Shown: positions 31,482 through 41,529 of the stretch, piece by piece
Position numbering within the stretch: the stretch's first letter is position 1
Layout of the letters: every line of letters begins with the position of its first letter
Assembly: GCA_038030265.1 (NCBI GenBank)
Contig: CM075939.1
Location: 38,917,253 to 38,981,252 of the forward strand
Direction of reading: 5' to 3'
From: Corythucha ciliata
Taxonomy: Eukaryota > Arthropoda > Insecta > Hemiptera > Tingidae
DNA length: 64,000 nucleotides
The notes under the pieces: model-generated
The model's database searches: none
Told to the model about the DNA's origin: nothing
Seen by the model: only the letters and a program-made list of their open reading frames with translations
Program-made: the position numbers and the translations under genes

Positions 31482-32740
31482 GCACGAAAAACATTGATGG
31501 TTTGGCTAAGTTCTCGTAACCCGCTGACGAAATCATTTGTTTAGCGCCATTTCTAGTCTTAACATCGTTTCCTTACGATTGTTTACGTTTGCTTAACCGA
31601 AGTTTTCGTTTGTTCAACCTTTCAAGTACTCTGAACAACAAACAAACTTGGGTGCGGTCAGCCTCACGCTCCCCGGCCCTGTGGCCCATGAACGAAATTG
31701 TTTGTTTAGCCGCATATCTCAACGTAAAATCTTTTGTTTACGTTGCTTGTTGTCCAAAGTACTTGAAAGGCAAAAACAAACGTAAACAAACGATTTTAAT
31801 GCCCGTATTTATAAACGTTCCTTGACATTAAGGAACCCTTGAAATTCATTAGAACAGATGTTTTTATTTTGATCAAAACTGTTCTCATTAATAAATACGG
31901 GCCTAAGACTAGAAATGGCGCTAAAAAATGATTTCGTTCATGGATCGGGTTACATAAACTTGGCCAAACCATCAATCTTTTTTTTTCCGAAAAGATACAT
32001 AGTTTCAAAGGGCTAAACGAACAAAAAATATGGATGAATAAACGTAAACGAGCAATTTTACGTTGAGACATGTCGCTAAATAAACAATTTCGTCCCTGGG
32101 TCGGGTAGCGCTAGCCGCAATAAAGAGCTTACGACTAGAAATAGCGCTAAGCAAATCATTTTGTCCATGGGTGCGTTACATAAACTTGTCAAATCAATGT
32201 TGTTATTTTTTTAAATGCTAAACAGACGAACATTCTGGCTAAACAAACGATTTTACGTTGAGATATGCCGCTAAACAAACGATTTCTTCATAAGGCAGGA
32301 AGCGTGAAGCTAGACGCACAGACGCACCCATCTTTTTTTTTATTTAGGCCCTGTTCACAAGCTCTATGTTTGTGTTGTGTGGTGTCTATGCAACCTATAA
32401 AAATGCTTCATTTTTCGAGGGAGTAAATTTGTTTGGCTGCATAGACTCCACAGAACGTAAACATAGAGCTTGTGAACAGGGCCTTAAAAAGTCATGTTTC
32501 AAAATGCTGAAAAAACTCAAATTTTGGCGAAATAAACGTAAACAAACGACTTAAAGACTAGAAATGGCGCTAAACAAATGATTTCGTCTATGGGTAGGGT
32601 TCCGTGAAGTCGGCCGCACCATATACATATATATTTTTTGAAATCATGTTTAGAATGCTAAACAAACGAATAGGACTTAGGACCGTTTAGCTAAATTAAC
32701 AATTCGGACCCAAATATGGCTCGAAATGGAACTTAATTAT
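31482..32740. repeat. Satellite-like repeat X region
   Basis: Several diverged copies of a unit of roughly 200 bp marked by actagaaatggcgctaaac, aaatgatttcgtccatggg and acgttgagatatgccgc, at about 31540, 31905, 32128 and 32552, in mixed orientation. The part 31656-31890 matches 24727-24960 and 63850-64000 closely. A MITE interrupts it at 32347-32482. No coding signal. Confidence 0.75.
32347..32482. mobile_element. 136-bp MITE with TTA duplication
   Basis: Ends GGCCCTGTTCACAAGC and its complement, flanked by TTA on both sides (32344-32346, 32483-32485). TIRs of about 45 bp continue through catagagc and tctatgca. A 3-bp TTA duplication with GGCC... ends suggests PIF/Harbinger. A fragment of the same right end is at 40131-40155. 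Confidence 0.8.
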
Positions 32741-33820
32741 TAGACTACTGTGAATTTCCGCTCAAAACATTGTCAACCTGACTCTATGCGTAGCCCAAAA
32801 ATGACTAAACTGAAGGTTCGTGCCCCGATAATGCTTAAACAGAAATTATGCCTGCACTTAAGGTGCATTTACACCCAAGTGTCCGGCGACACTTATTGCT
32901 TGAAATTTAGGACCGCATGCCAAGTCGTTCCTCGAATTTTACTCAACCTCAAAGCTCCCTCACAAACTGTAAAAATTATGAAATAACATGTGATTCTACA
33001 GTTTGTGAAGAAGGTTTGAGCCGAGGCAATTTCGAGGAACGACTTGGCATATGGGAATAGTGTCAGACACAAAATTTTTATCAGAATTTGTACAGTCAAT
33101 AAATTTCACATTTGACACTTTACATTTAATGTCGTGACATAAGTGTCGCGGGACACTTCAGTGTAAACGCACCTTTAGAATGGCATAATGCATAATTATA
33201 CTATTCCCTTGCCAAATATGGCCATAGCCATAGCCAAAAACGGCTGCACTGACTACTCGAGCCTCAAAATGTCCAAACTGACAGTTCACGCTCTGGAAAT
33301 GGCTAATCTGACTCTTTGGCCGTTGTAAAACCGCCAAACTAGCTATATTCGCGCCCTGAATTCTAAACTGACGATTCGTGCCCAGAAAATGGCAAAGGCG
33401 ACTATTCACGCTCCAAATATGGCCACACTTGCCATTCGCGCCTTGAAAATGACTAAATAAGCCTAATATACCCTAATATACTATACGAGCCAAACTGGCT
33501 ACTCACGCGCCAAAAATGGCAAACTGGCTATTCATGGTGTTCTAAAAATGGTCAAACTGTCTATTCGTGCCCTACTGCGGATGGTGTAACTTCAAACTGG
33601 TTCGTTCGTTCCCCCACCGAACAGGGCCCTCTCCCTCCCTTCACCACAGATTGCTCCTTCAATACCTAGCCTTGCTAGGTATAAAATGACTTGCTTTTGC
33701 ACGCTCTATAAACATGACTGGACGGAGGATTCCAGTTTCACGCCCTGAGTCTTTCTGAGGTTGAAATGCATTTAAAATGACTTGCTGACTAATATCAGGT
33801 GTCACGTTTCAAGTTTGCTC
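32741..33820 (+). repeat. Family B array, third copy
   Basis: Units of ttcacgccctaaaaatggc type at 32741-32855 and 33180-33590, interrupted by a MITE (32861-33174). It ends with the unique block ccagtttcacgccc to gtcacgtttcaagttt (33735-33820) shared with 13790-13855. Confidence 0.75.
32861..33174. mobile_element. 314-bp fold-back MITE with TTA duplication
   Basis: Ends AGGTGCATTTACAC and GTGTAAACGCACCT, flanked by TTA at 32858-32860 and 33175-33177. The subterminal aagtgtccggcgacacttat and its complement extend the TIR to about 40 bp. Inner arms (atgccaagtcgttcctcg) pair again, so nearly the whole element folds back. Likely PIF/Harbinger-type. It sits inside a family B array and is therefore younger than that array. 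Confidence 0.85.
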
Positions 33821-36296
33821 GACGCCCATTATAGTTGAAGGACTTTAGTTTCGTGGAAATCGCGTATACAAGATAAGATTCACTACCAAAGGCGGTGGAT
33901 CTGTGGTTTCCTTACGGTTTGCAGAGTTTTGGGGCTAGCTGTTCGCGTAACTAGTACTCGCTGGTTTCTCCCTCTCTCTTCTCTCTTGTTGGCGTTGTGA
34001 AAAAGAAGAAAAAAAATGTGATATTCATTCGAGATGTATTGAACAATTTCTGTGTCTCCATTCACCACCAACAACTTCTAACGCTCTTCGCACAATCCTT
34101 CCCGTTCTGATCTAATCGTTCCGTACTTTTATGTTTGAACAAAAGCTCCCCCCCCCCTCAAACCGTTTAATTTCGTTCTTGCTTTCTTCGAATCTTTGCA
34201 AAATAATAATACCTTTGAGGCACGAGATATGCTATTTTAAAACAGCGGCGAATACGGGCGTGGGGGTGAGGGGAGGGAATTAAACATTCATGATCCCCCC
34301 CCCCACCTCAACCAGACAGAGGTCTCGGGATTGGCAAACATGGACTATATTTTTAAAGAGTAATTCCTTTTCAATCTCCAACGAAAGGAAAGCTTAGTGA
34401 ACTCGCTATACCTCAAACCACCCATCACCATAATCATGCATATTCATCAAGTTTAAACGGAATAGTGGGGGGGGGGGAGTTCGTAGGAATTTCAAATAAA
34501 TATCCCTCCGCTCCTTCCAGTCTATCTTAGTGGTTCTCGGTCCGTCTGTAGCGTACAGACCCGTTGAAAAGGAGACTGTTATTTACACGGAAGTTAATTT
34601 AAACAATGATGTTAAAGGTTACAAGGACTGCGGGTTTCGATGGGTTGTGTGACCGTGGATGGTGGTGGTGAGGGGGGAGTTTATTCAGGACTGTTTCAAC
34701 TGAAGATCACGCTTCTTTGCCAGCTGCATTCTGTCCCACACTTTCACGACCCCGTCCTTTAATTCGGCCGCCTTCACACTTCATTCTATATTGGGGCTGG
34801 TTTGATGGTGTGGGTGGTGGAGGGGGGATTCTACCAGTCGGGTTTCCATCTCTTTACCTCACCCTTCTTCCTCGCCATTATCAGCGCTTTTACTCATAAA
34901 GTTATTTTCCTACCAGACCTGGCTTATAGTTGCTGTTATTGAGTCGTCAGGTGCAGTAGGGGGGGGGGGTGAACTAAAATCCGACGAGCTGACGAGCATA
35001 AGGTGAAATAAAACTCCCCTCCCCCTCCTGTCATCCCTTCCTCCTTAACATTTCATCCTCAACCTTTAAAGAAAGGGGGAAACTTGATGAGATTTTCTAG
35101 TGTGTTACGGTAATGCCTATTTATGCCTGTAAGAGGTAATCTCATTTCCAGCCCCCCTCCCCACTCCTTCATCACCCTCGATCCGAATCCCTTCATCATA
35201 TTGCCCGTAAAACTTTTCTTCCATCCACCCCTTCATCGTCATAAAAGTTTTAGAGTATTATCACAGTGTTAGGGTGAAGGGAAAGCTAGTTTTTGAAATA
35301 TTTCAGAATTTTAGTTACATTTTTGTCCCGACTTTTCATGTTTGAGAACAGTTTGGTGATGGTTGTGGTGGGCGGGGAGTAGAGTGTGAAGGAAAGCTGG
35401 AGCGTCATTCAATTAATTCATCCCGGAAAATAGGAGGAGGGGAGCTATATGAGATTGCCCCTCCCTATACGAATTATTCTCATATTTAGAAGGGGTTAGT
35501 AGTCAAACGTGATTTTGTTTAAAGTTAGTCAATTCTGCCGTGATGGGTGGCTTTATAACTAATTTGGTAAAGTCGGCATAGGAAACTCATTTATCATGTT
35601 GGTTTTATACGGTGAAATGGAGAGAGGCCAGGGGGATTAAAGTTGATCGTATTAAAGTTCGGCTGTGCTTCCCCGCGGACCCTGAACAACCTCGTACAGT
35701 GAAATTAGTGAGTTAAAAAAAGAGAGACATAGAGGGGAACAATAATTGAGGCGTTCTGGATGGGGAGAATCAAGTTAGTAGCTCCAAGGCTACGTGCGTG
35801 ATGGTGTTTTGATCATCTTAATGAATTTTAGGTCCCTTGAACACAAAGACACAAACACACGTCTTCGAGTTGAAAAGAGCTTTAGTACCCTCCCCTCTTT
35901 TATTTCACCACCCAAATTTTACTCCGTACAAATGTTGAAAGACGAACACAATCCTATTACTTCCCTGTTAAAATCGTCTCCTACGTGTGCTTACCACAGT
36001 ATCTCCACACCGCCCCCCCCCCGTTAAAGTTTAAACTCGTTTAAAATTTTAATTGCACGTGTTAATATTAATTTTAAACTTCACTCATTGTAATTGTTTC
36101 CTCACAGCTCGTTCTCTTCTTCTCTGTTCACTCTATTCATCCATTTCGAAAAGCTTTTAAAACGCTATTAAATGTATATAGAAACAACCCCCGCCAATCA
36201 CTGTACAACCAATCATGAACCGCAAGCCATATATATCTCCATTATTACCCACCATAATTCCCCCCCCCCCCAATATCCGCTATTAAATATACTCAC
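33821..36296. other. Intronic DNA without recognised features
   Basis: Unique-looking sequence with many C/G homopolymer runs (34147, 34294, 34467, 34968, 36012, 36260) and purine/pyrimidine-rich tracts. No coding signal on either strand apart from the receptor exon that follows. Confidence 0.5.
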
Positions 36297-36406
36297 CTGT
36301 CAACCGCAATGGCTACAAGATGGAGAATCGAGGCTGTGCAACACAATACGTCCGATGATGTCCACATGTCGCACAATTCTGGGCCCAGAATCCAACCTTG
36401 ACTTAT
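36297..36406 (-). CDS. 5-HT1-type receptor exon (EL1-TM3, up to DR of DRY)
   Basis: 110-bp exon bounded by TTTCAG (36407-36412) and the donor GTGAGT (36296-36291). It encodes [15 protein letters not shown] (EL1 and the TM3 Cys of the conserved disulfide), [15 protein letters not shown] with the amine-binding Asp of TM3, and VAIAVDR. The final two bases AG need a G plus TAC to complete Arg-Tyr, which is exactly what the exon at 5065 supplies. Sequence and phase both say it belongs to the gene at 3.5-5.1 kb. Upstream exons for the N-terminus, TM1 and TM2 were searched for by eye to 64 kb and not found. Confidence 0.92.
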
Positions 36407-37340
36407 CTGAAACAAGCAAAAGAAAACGTTTTTATAAGTCACTCGACAGACAGTGCTCTCAATTTGACAAATTTAGCCGCGATATCACGGGCGTAAACGC
36501 TGACTCCGCGAATAGTGACAGCAAATACATATTACGTTTTACCTTGTCGTTGTGCATTTGGTATAGATTTTCATGACTCCCTGACTTCCAAAATAGCCCT
36601 ACGAGATTCACGAGTTCTTTGGGACATTTTACATTAATTGGCGGCTAAATTGTGAGGGAAAACCCAATTCACCCAATTCAGTTTCTCGAATGCCTATCAG
36701 GCCGAAATTGAGAAATTGTTTTTCCCCATTATCCCTACCCCTTTCCCGCTGTCTTATTTCCTGTTAACCGTGATAAATGGAAGCCCTTTGACGGATAGAG
36801 CTAAGAAAAAATTACGCGCTATAACGTGCTGATCGTTGGTACAAGTACGTGATAGCTAAAATTCACATCATGATCTCGACCACGATTTAATATTTGAGAA
36901 AAAGAACTAACTCGCGGCTGAAATTGAGAAAAAACGTCAGTTTTTAGATGCAACTTCCTGGGCCCAAATTGAGAAAAAGTTCGCGTGGGGGCGAGTCCGC
37001 GGCTGTAATGTAGAAAAAGCGCTAATTCCTGGATATTTTTTTGATTCAGCATTCGTTTACGACTCATTGGTGTAATTTTGATCGATTATTTCGCATTAGT
37101 AAAGCGTAGTTTCAGAAAAAAATGCAGGCAGTGAAAAATAACATGTTTTCCAGGCCATGCCACGAAGAGCGAATGACTGTATCTGCCGATTTGCACAATA
37201 GGGGGAATATTTACATCCCTTAACTCAAATTCAACGCTATTTGAGTAAAAATTTGATGAAAAAAAAATTTTGGAAAGGCAGTATTCATGGGACGTAACGT
37301 ACAATCGTCCTCGACGAAGATTAACCACCGATCTTTCTTA
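36407..37340. repeat. Receptor upstream intron with reverse family A units
   Basis: No host exon recognised. From about 36640 to 37050 there are degenerate family A units in reverse orientation (ggctgaaattgagaaaa, gcgctaattc). 37080-37330 is unique. Confidence 0.55.
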
Positions 37341-39010
37341 TTTTTCTTATTTTTAAGCCGTGAATTAGCGCTTTTTTCAGCATGAGCCACGAACTTTCGT
37401 TTTCAGAGAATCAGATAATGAGGAAGTAACATAAAAAAAAAAAAATCACTGGTAACATTTTTTTTTTTCGAATGAAAATGACTAAATATGACGAATTGAA
37501 TATTAGTGCGTAAATGATTGATTTCGATTTATAGCGAAATAACAAAACTTGCCAATTTGTTTTGTTACCTTAAACGGCCGGTCTGTGACTCGTGGCGTAG
37601 TAATGGGGTTGTGACCCCTCCCAACCCTCCGCATCATGGCTGTTATCATGTCTTGCCCCTTCTTGTCCATACCATTCTCTTAAGTCCTATTGTTTGATTT
37701 GTGGGAAGCTACAACACGCGTCACGCGAATGCTGTTATTACGTCATCAGTCTATCTAGCCTATTTCAAATGGGTCCCGCAACCCATTAGTTTTAAAAATT
37801 AATAAAAAAATGTAGGGACTGATTTTATTTGAACGGATCGGGTTTTCATGAGTTTTGGTACCTAAGCTATCACGACAGTATGATTTTGGAAAATGTGTTA
37901 CTTCCTCATTGGCATTTTCGTAATTCTAGCTGCCAATTAGCTCTCTTTCTACATTTATATAAGAATTATCGCTTTTTCTCAAATTCATTGGTCAATCAGC
38001 GGGATTTCACCATTTTAACCGTGAATTAGCGTTTTTACCCAATGTTTCCCATGAATTTGCTACAGGAAGTCGTATGACTTGACATTTCTTTTTTAAGCCA
38101 CGAATTATTGATTTTTCTCCTTTATAGCCACGGATTTGACGATTATTATCAATTTTAGCCACGAAGCAACGTTTTACCCCGCGAATCAGCGTAAGCATTT
38201 GTCTCAATTTTGGCCGTGGATTCGTGTTTTTCTTAATTTTAGCCGTTAATGAGTGATTTCCCCTAATTTTATCTGTGAATTAGCGTTTTTTCCCCTAATT
38301 TCGCCTCATGAAACTTCCTTCGAAAACCCTAGTGACTTGACATTTCTCTATTTCAGCCGCCTATTAGTTGATTTTTCCACTTTCTAGCCGTGAATTCAGC
38401 GCTTATTATCAATTTTATAGCCTCGAAGTAGCGGTTTACCCCACGAATTAGCACATTTTTTTCTAGCAATACTTGCCTTTAATTCATGTTTTTACTTATT
38501 TTAGCCACTAATGAGCGATTTCTCTCAATTTTATCCGTGAATTAGCGTTTTTTCTTAATTTTAGCCGTGAATTAGCGCTTCACCTCATAGTTGGACCTAC
38601 AAACTTGTCTTCAGAAGCCGAGATTCGGCGTTTTCGTAATTTTAACCGTGAATTTGTGCTTTTTCTCATATATTCATTGGTGAGTTTATCGACTTTTCAC
38701 CATTTTAGCTATGAATTACTGCCTTTAATACGATTTATCTGTGAATTTAGCGCTTTTTCTAAATTTTAGGCATGAAATAGCATTTACCCCGCGAATTTGA
38801 GCTATACTCGGTGAATTAGCTTAGTATTTTTCTTCGTTTTAGTCGTGATTCACTGATTTGTCTCACTTCTGTCCGTTAATTAGATTCATCTACATTTCAG
38901 CCGTGAATTAGCAATTTTCCCCAATTTTGAACCCAAATTAGCGTTATTCTCAATTTACGTCCACGAATATTAACACTTTTCCGACGTTTAGCCACCTACT
39001 TGTCTCAATA
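37341..39010 (+). repeat. Family A array, forward arm (large)
   Basis: About 45 degenerate units with ccgtgaattagcg and tttttctcaatttta cores in plus orientation, interrupted by unique DNA at about 37420-37960. It faces the reverse-oriented array at 39600-40960, the same arrangement as in the hAT element at 11.3-12.9 kb. Confidence 0.75.
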
Positions 39011-39599
39011 GCAACACGTACATTACTCCGCCTTCTTAATTTTTGCCGCCTTAGGGATACAGACACTGGGAAACAGCGTATTTTCTCCTTTTTAGTCGCG
39101 AAGTGGCCTCCAGAAGGCGCGAATCAGTACTTTTCGTTCGTCTGTCGAAGAAAGTGGTTATTAGCAAATTAGCATAACGTCTAATTCTTGACGAAAGACA
39201 CACTTTCATCTTAGAGTAAGTGTTTCCTAACTTTACGTCATAGAGTGAACGAAAATATACGTTTCTGTCACTGCTATAAGGAGAGACTTAAAGTATTTTT
39301 TTTCACATGACTTACTGTGAACCGCCCGCGTAATGTGACACTTTCCTCACTCGTTGAGAAATATGCTATTCCTCAATTTCATCATTGAAACAGTTGTCAT
39401 AATAGCGCTTTCGTGAGGAGGGGGGGGGGGTGAATTGAATATTCAGCCATACAACATGCTGAGCACCACCGCAACGTTTCATTCTCCAAGTCGGATGAAC
39501 TTAAAATCGTCGAAACGAGCCAAAACGACGTTCAACCGGGTACAAGTACTCATTTCTTTACGTACCTTGACCCATGAATTAAGAAAAGAGCTATTTCCC
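39011..39599. other. Spacer between convergent arrays
   Basis: Mostly unique AT-rich DNA with a G12 run near 39420. No gene recognised. Confidence 0.5.
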
Positions 39600-40960
39600 A
39601 GCTGTCAAGAGTCAGTTCACAGCTAAAATACAAATAGATAAATCGCTACTTTCGGGCTAAAATGAAGCAAGAGCTCTGCTTTGCGGCTGAAACAGAGAAA
39701 ATAGCGGGAGAAAAAAAATGGTTAAAAAGGAATTAAGTTCCAGCTAATTCGCTGCTTAAATTGGCGGAAAAAACGCTCATTTGCGGCAAAAGTGGAGAAA
39801 AGTCACTATTTTGCTGCTATAACGGAAAAAATCAGAGAACAGAGAAACATTAGAGAAATTAATTGCAGCTATTGGAGACAATGCGCTAATTCGCCTAAAA
39901 GGAAGCTAAAAGGAAGACCTTTTTGTGAACATTTAAAGCAAAAATTGATGAAAATAAATCATTTGCGCAGCAATTGAGAAAATCCACGAATTTGCGCCTC
40001 AAAATGAAAAAAGTGTTAATTTCCGTTTTTTTTTTAAATTTTTTATTCACTAATTTTAATTTATTTTAAAAATGGTCCAGTGCACGGCTAAAATATGTAC
40101 AAAAACCGCTTATTTACTGCTAAAACACAAACATAGAGCTTGTGAACGGGCCTTAAACAAAACACAAATATTCGTGGCTAAAATTGTGTAGAAGCCATCC
40201 CATTTCAGCAAAATTTGAGTAAGTGCTTGAATTAGAGATTTTCCATGCTACTACAAGACCCAAATTGAGAAAACAATCGCGATTTCTTTATTAATAGTAT
40301 TAGTAATAGTAATAAACCGCGATGAATATTACAAAACGCTAATGTGCTGCTCGCTTGGGGAAGTCCACGGCAAAACTTTCAAAAAAGCGCTATTATTACG
40401 GCTAAAAGTTGAAAAAATTGCGAATTCGTGGCTCAAATTGAGAAAAAAATTGATACGCGGGGAGAAATAGGATAGGTTCACGGCTAAAAAATGAGTAAAT
40501 TAAGCAATAATTTACGACTGAAATGCGGAAAAAGGTCAAATTTGTGGTTTTCAAAGGCAAAGGCTAAAATCTGGAAAATGTGCTAATTCAAGGCGAGAAT
40601 TGATAAAAAATGCAAAATTGAGAAAACGCTAATAGCGTCTAACCTTGGAAAAATAGCTACTTCGCGAGTTTGATTCGCGAGCTTTGGTTTGATAAAGATC
40701 AAATCAATGAATAGAAGGGGGGAAAACTGCTAAAATTAAGTAAAACGGTGATTCGCGTACAAATTGTTTTGAGAAAAAGCGCTACTTCGTGGTTCAAATT
40801 GAGAAAAAAACACAAATTTGCTGTTCATAGAGACAAACTTTGTCAAAAATCTTCAAAGGCGCAAATGTGTGCCCGAAAGTGAAGAGATCGGCTGAATAGA
40901 ACAAAATTGGAGTCACTATTTGGTCAAAAACGAGGTGATTTTGAATTAGAGAAACAAGCG
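39600..40960 (-). repeat. Family A array, reverse arm (large)
   Basis: Degenerate units in reverse orientation (gctaattcgcggctaaaattgag). Contains a 25-bp fragment of the TTA-type MITE (40131-40155: catagagcttgtgaac). Confidence 0.75.
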
Positions 40961-41045
40961 TTGCGAAATCGCCTTAAATGCGGATTTTGATGATGATTGA
41001 AGTTCTCCCTCAGAAAATATGTTCATTCATACCAGTGAAGCAAAT

Positions 41046-41051
41046 TTTATT
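41046..41051 (-). promoter_or_regulatory. Poly(A) signal of the small secreted-peptide gene
   Basis: AATAAA on the minus strand, about 47 bp past the stop codon at 41098-41100. Confidence 0.7.
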
Positions 41052-41097
41052 TCACTTTAAAATAAAATGTACAAATGCGTATGAGCGGATTATTTAT

Positions 41098-41306
41098 CTA
41101 CGAGCCAGCGCTTCCACTAGCAGAACCGGATTCCGGCTTCGGCGCTTCTCCCGAACTGGCCGCAGCAGATCCACCTCCGCTGCCTCCTACTGAAGTCGGC
41201 TTTGCAGCGTTGCTTTCGCCAGTTGACGGTGACTCGGCGCTACCGCTTCCAGCCGAAGCGGTTGGTGTCTTTTTTTTACTTTTCTTTCCATTTTTGGCGA
41301 GAACCT
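41098..41306 (-). CDS. Small secreted Gly/Ser/Ala-rich peptide, exon 2
   Basis: Second exon of a two-exon gene. The acceptor TTCGCAG precedes AG-GTT, completing a Glu codon. It encodes the mature part: a Lys-rich start (LAKNGKKSKKKTPT), then a low-complexity Ser/Gly/Ala/Pro tail with PSTGES, VGGSGGGSAAASSG and EAPKPESGSASGSAGS, ending TAG at 41100-41098. No Cys, so no disulfide scaffold. The function is unknown; by composition it could be a cuticle, silk-like or mucin-like linker or a small secreted peptide. The other two frames across this stretch read as ordinary noise, whereas this frame has coherent composition, good splice sites and a signal peptide upstream. Confidence 0.78.
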
Positions 41307-41387
41307 CTGCGAAGGAGAATGATTGGTGAGGGGTGGTCTGTCCGCGTTATTGTGCAAGCTAATTTTTAAATGAAATGCGATAATTAC

Positions 41388-41439
41388 CATTAGACAGTAG
41401 GGCGACAACCACGAGAAGTACGAGAAATTTCTTGAACAT
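41388..41439 (-). CDS. Small secreted Gly/Ser/Ala-rich peptide, exon 1 (signal peptide)
   Basis: Starts ATG at 41439 and encodes MFKKFLVLLVVVALLSN, a textbook signal peptide: basic n-region, then an uninterrupted hydrophobic core. Cleavage is expected near Ser-Asn-Glu. The donor is G-GTAATT at 41387, and the 81-bp intron (41307-41387) is GT-AG and the same size class as the small receptor introns. The total product is 86 residues. The gene is on the same strand as the serotonin receptor and upstream of its TM3 exon, so it is nested if the receptor's first exons lie farther right. I know no named family for it. Confidence 0.8.
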
Positions 41440-41486
41440 TTCGACTGTTTTTAGTTCCTCTATAGTCTCAATCTCAACTCAACTTG

Positions 41487-41525
41487 AACTGATGACTTGT
41501 TCGTCGATTTAAGTCCTTATTTATA
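41487..41525 (-). promoter_or_regulatory. TATA box and initiator of the small secreted-peptide gene
   Basis: TATAAATA at 41525-41518 and an arthropod-type initiator TCAGTT at 41492-41487, about 35 bp apart, which is slightly long but acceptable. The 5' UTR would be about 50 bp. Confidence 0.68.
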
Positions 41526-41529
41526 CTCC

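Larger units (their letters stand above)
29993..31655 (+). repeat. Right arm of large inverted duplication
   Basis: Inverted partner of 22881-24605. It runs from the RNase H end of the non-LTR element through its A-tail, about 560 bp of flank, the tRNA-carrying element and the CTTGGGTG end of repeat X. Confidence 0.9.
5066..36296 (-). other. 31.2-kb receptor intron filled with transposons
   Basis: Inferred intron between the TM3 exon and the TM4-TM5 exon. Donor GTGAGT and acceptor CGCAG are both present and phase 2 matches on both sides. It contains fold-back elements, TIR elements, a hAT element, a BEL/Pao element, a non-LTR retrotransposon and a 1.7-kb inverted duplication, listed separately. 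No host exon was recognised within it. Scaffold misjoining is the main alternative for its length. Confidence 0.85.

Noticed and set aside
36172..36576. Plus-strand 134-codon frame
   Set aside because: It is antisense to the receptor TM3 exon, which has clear GPCR motifs and splice sites on the minus strand.
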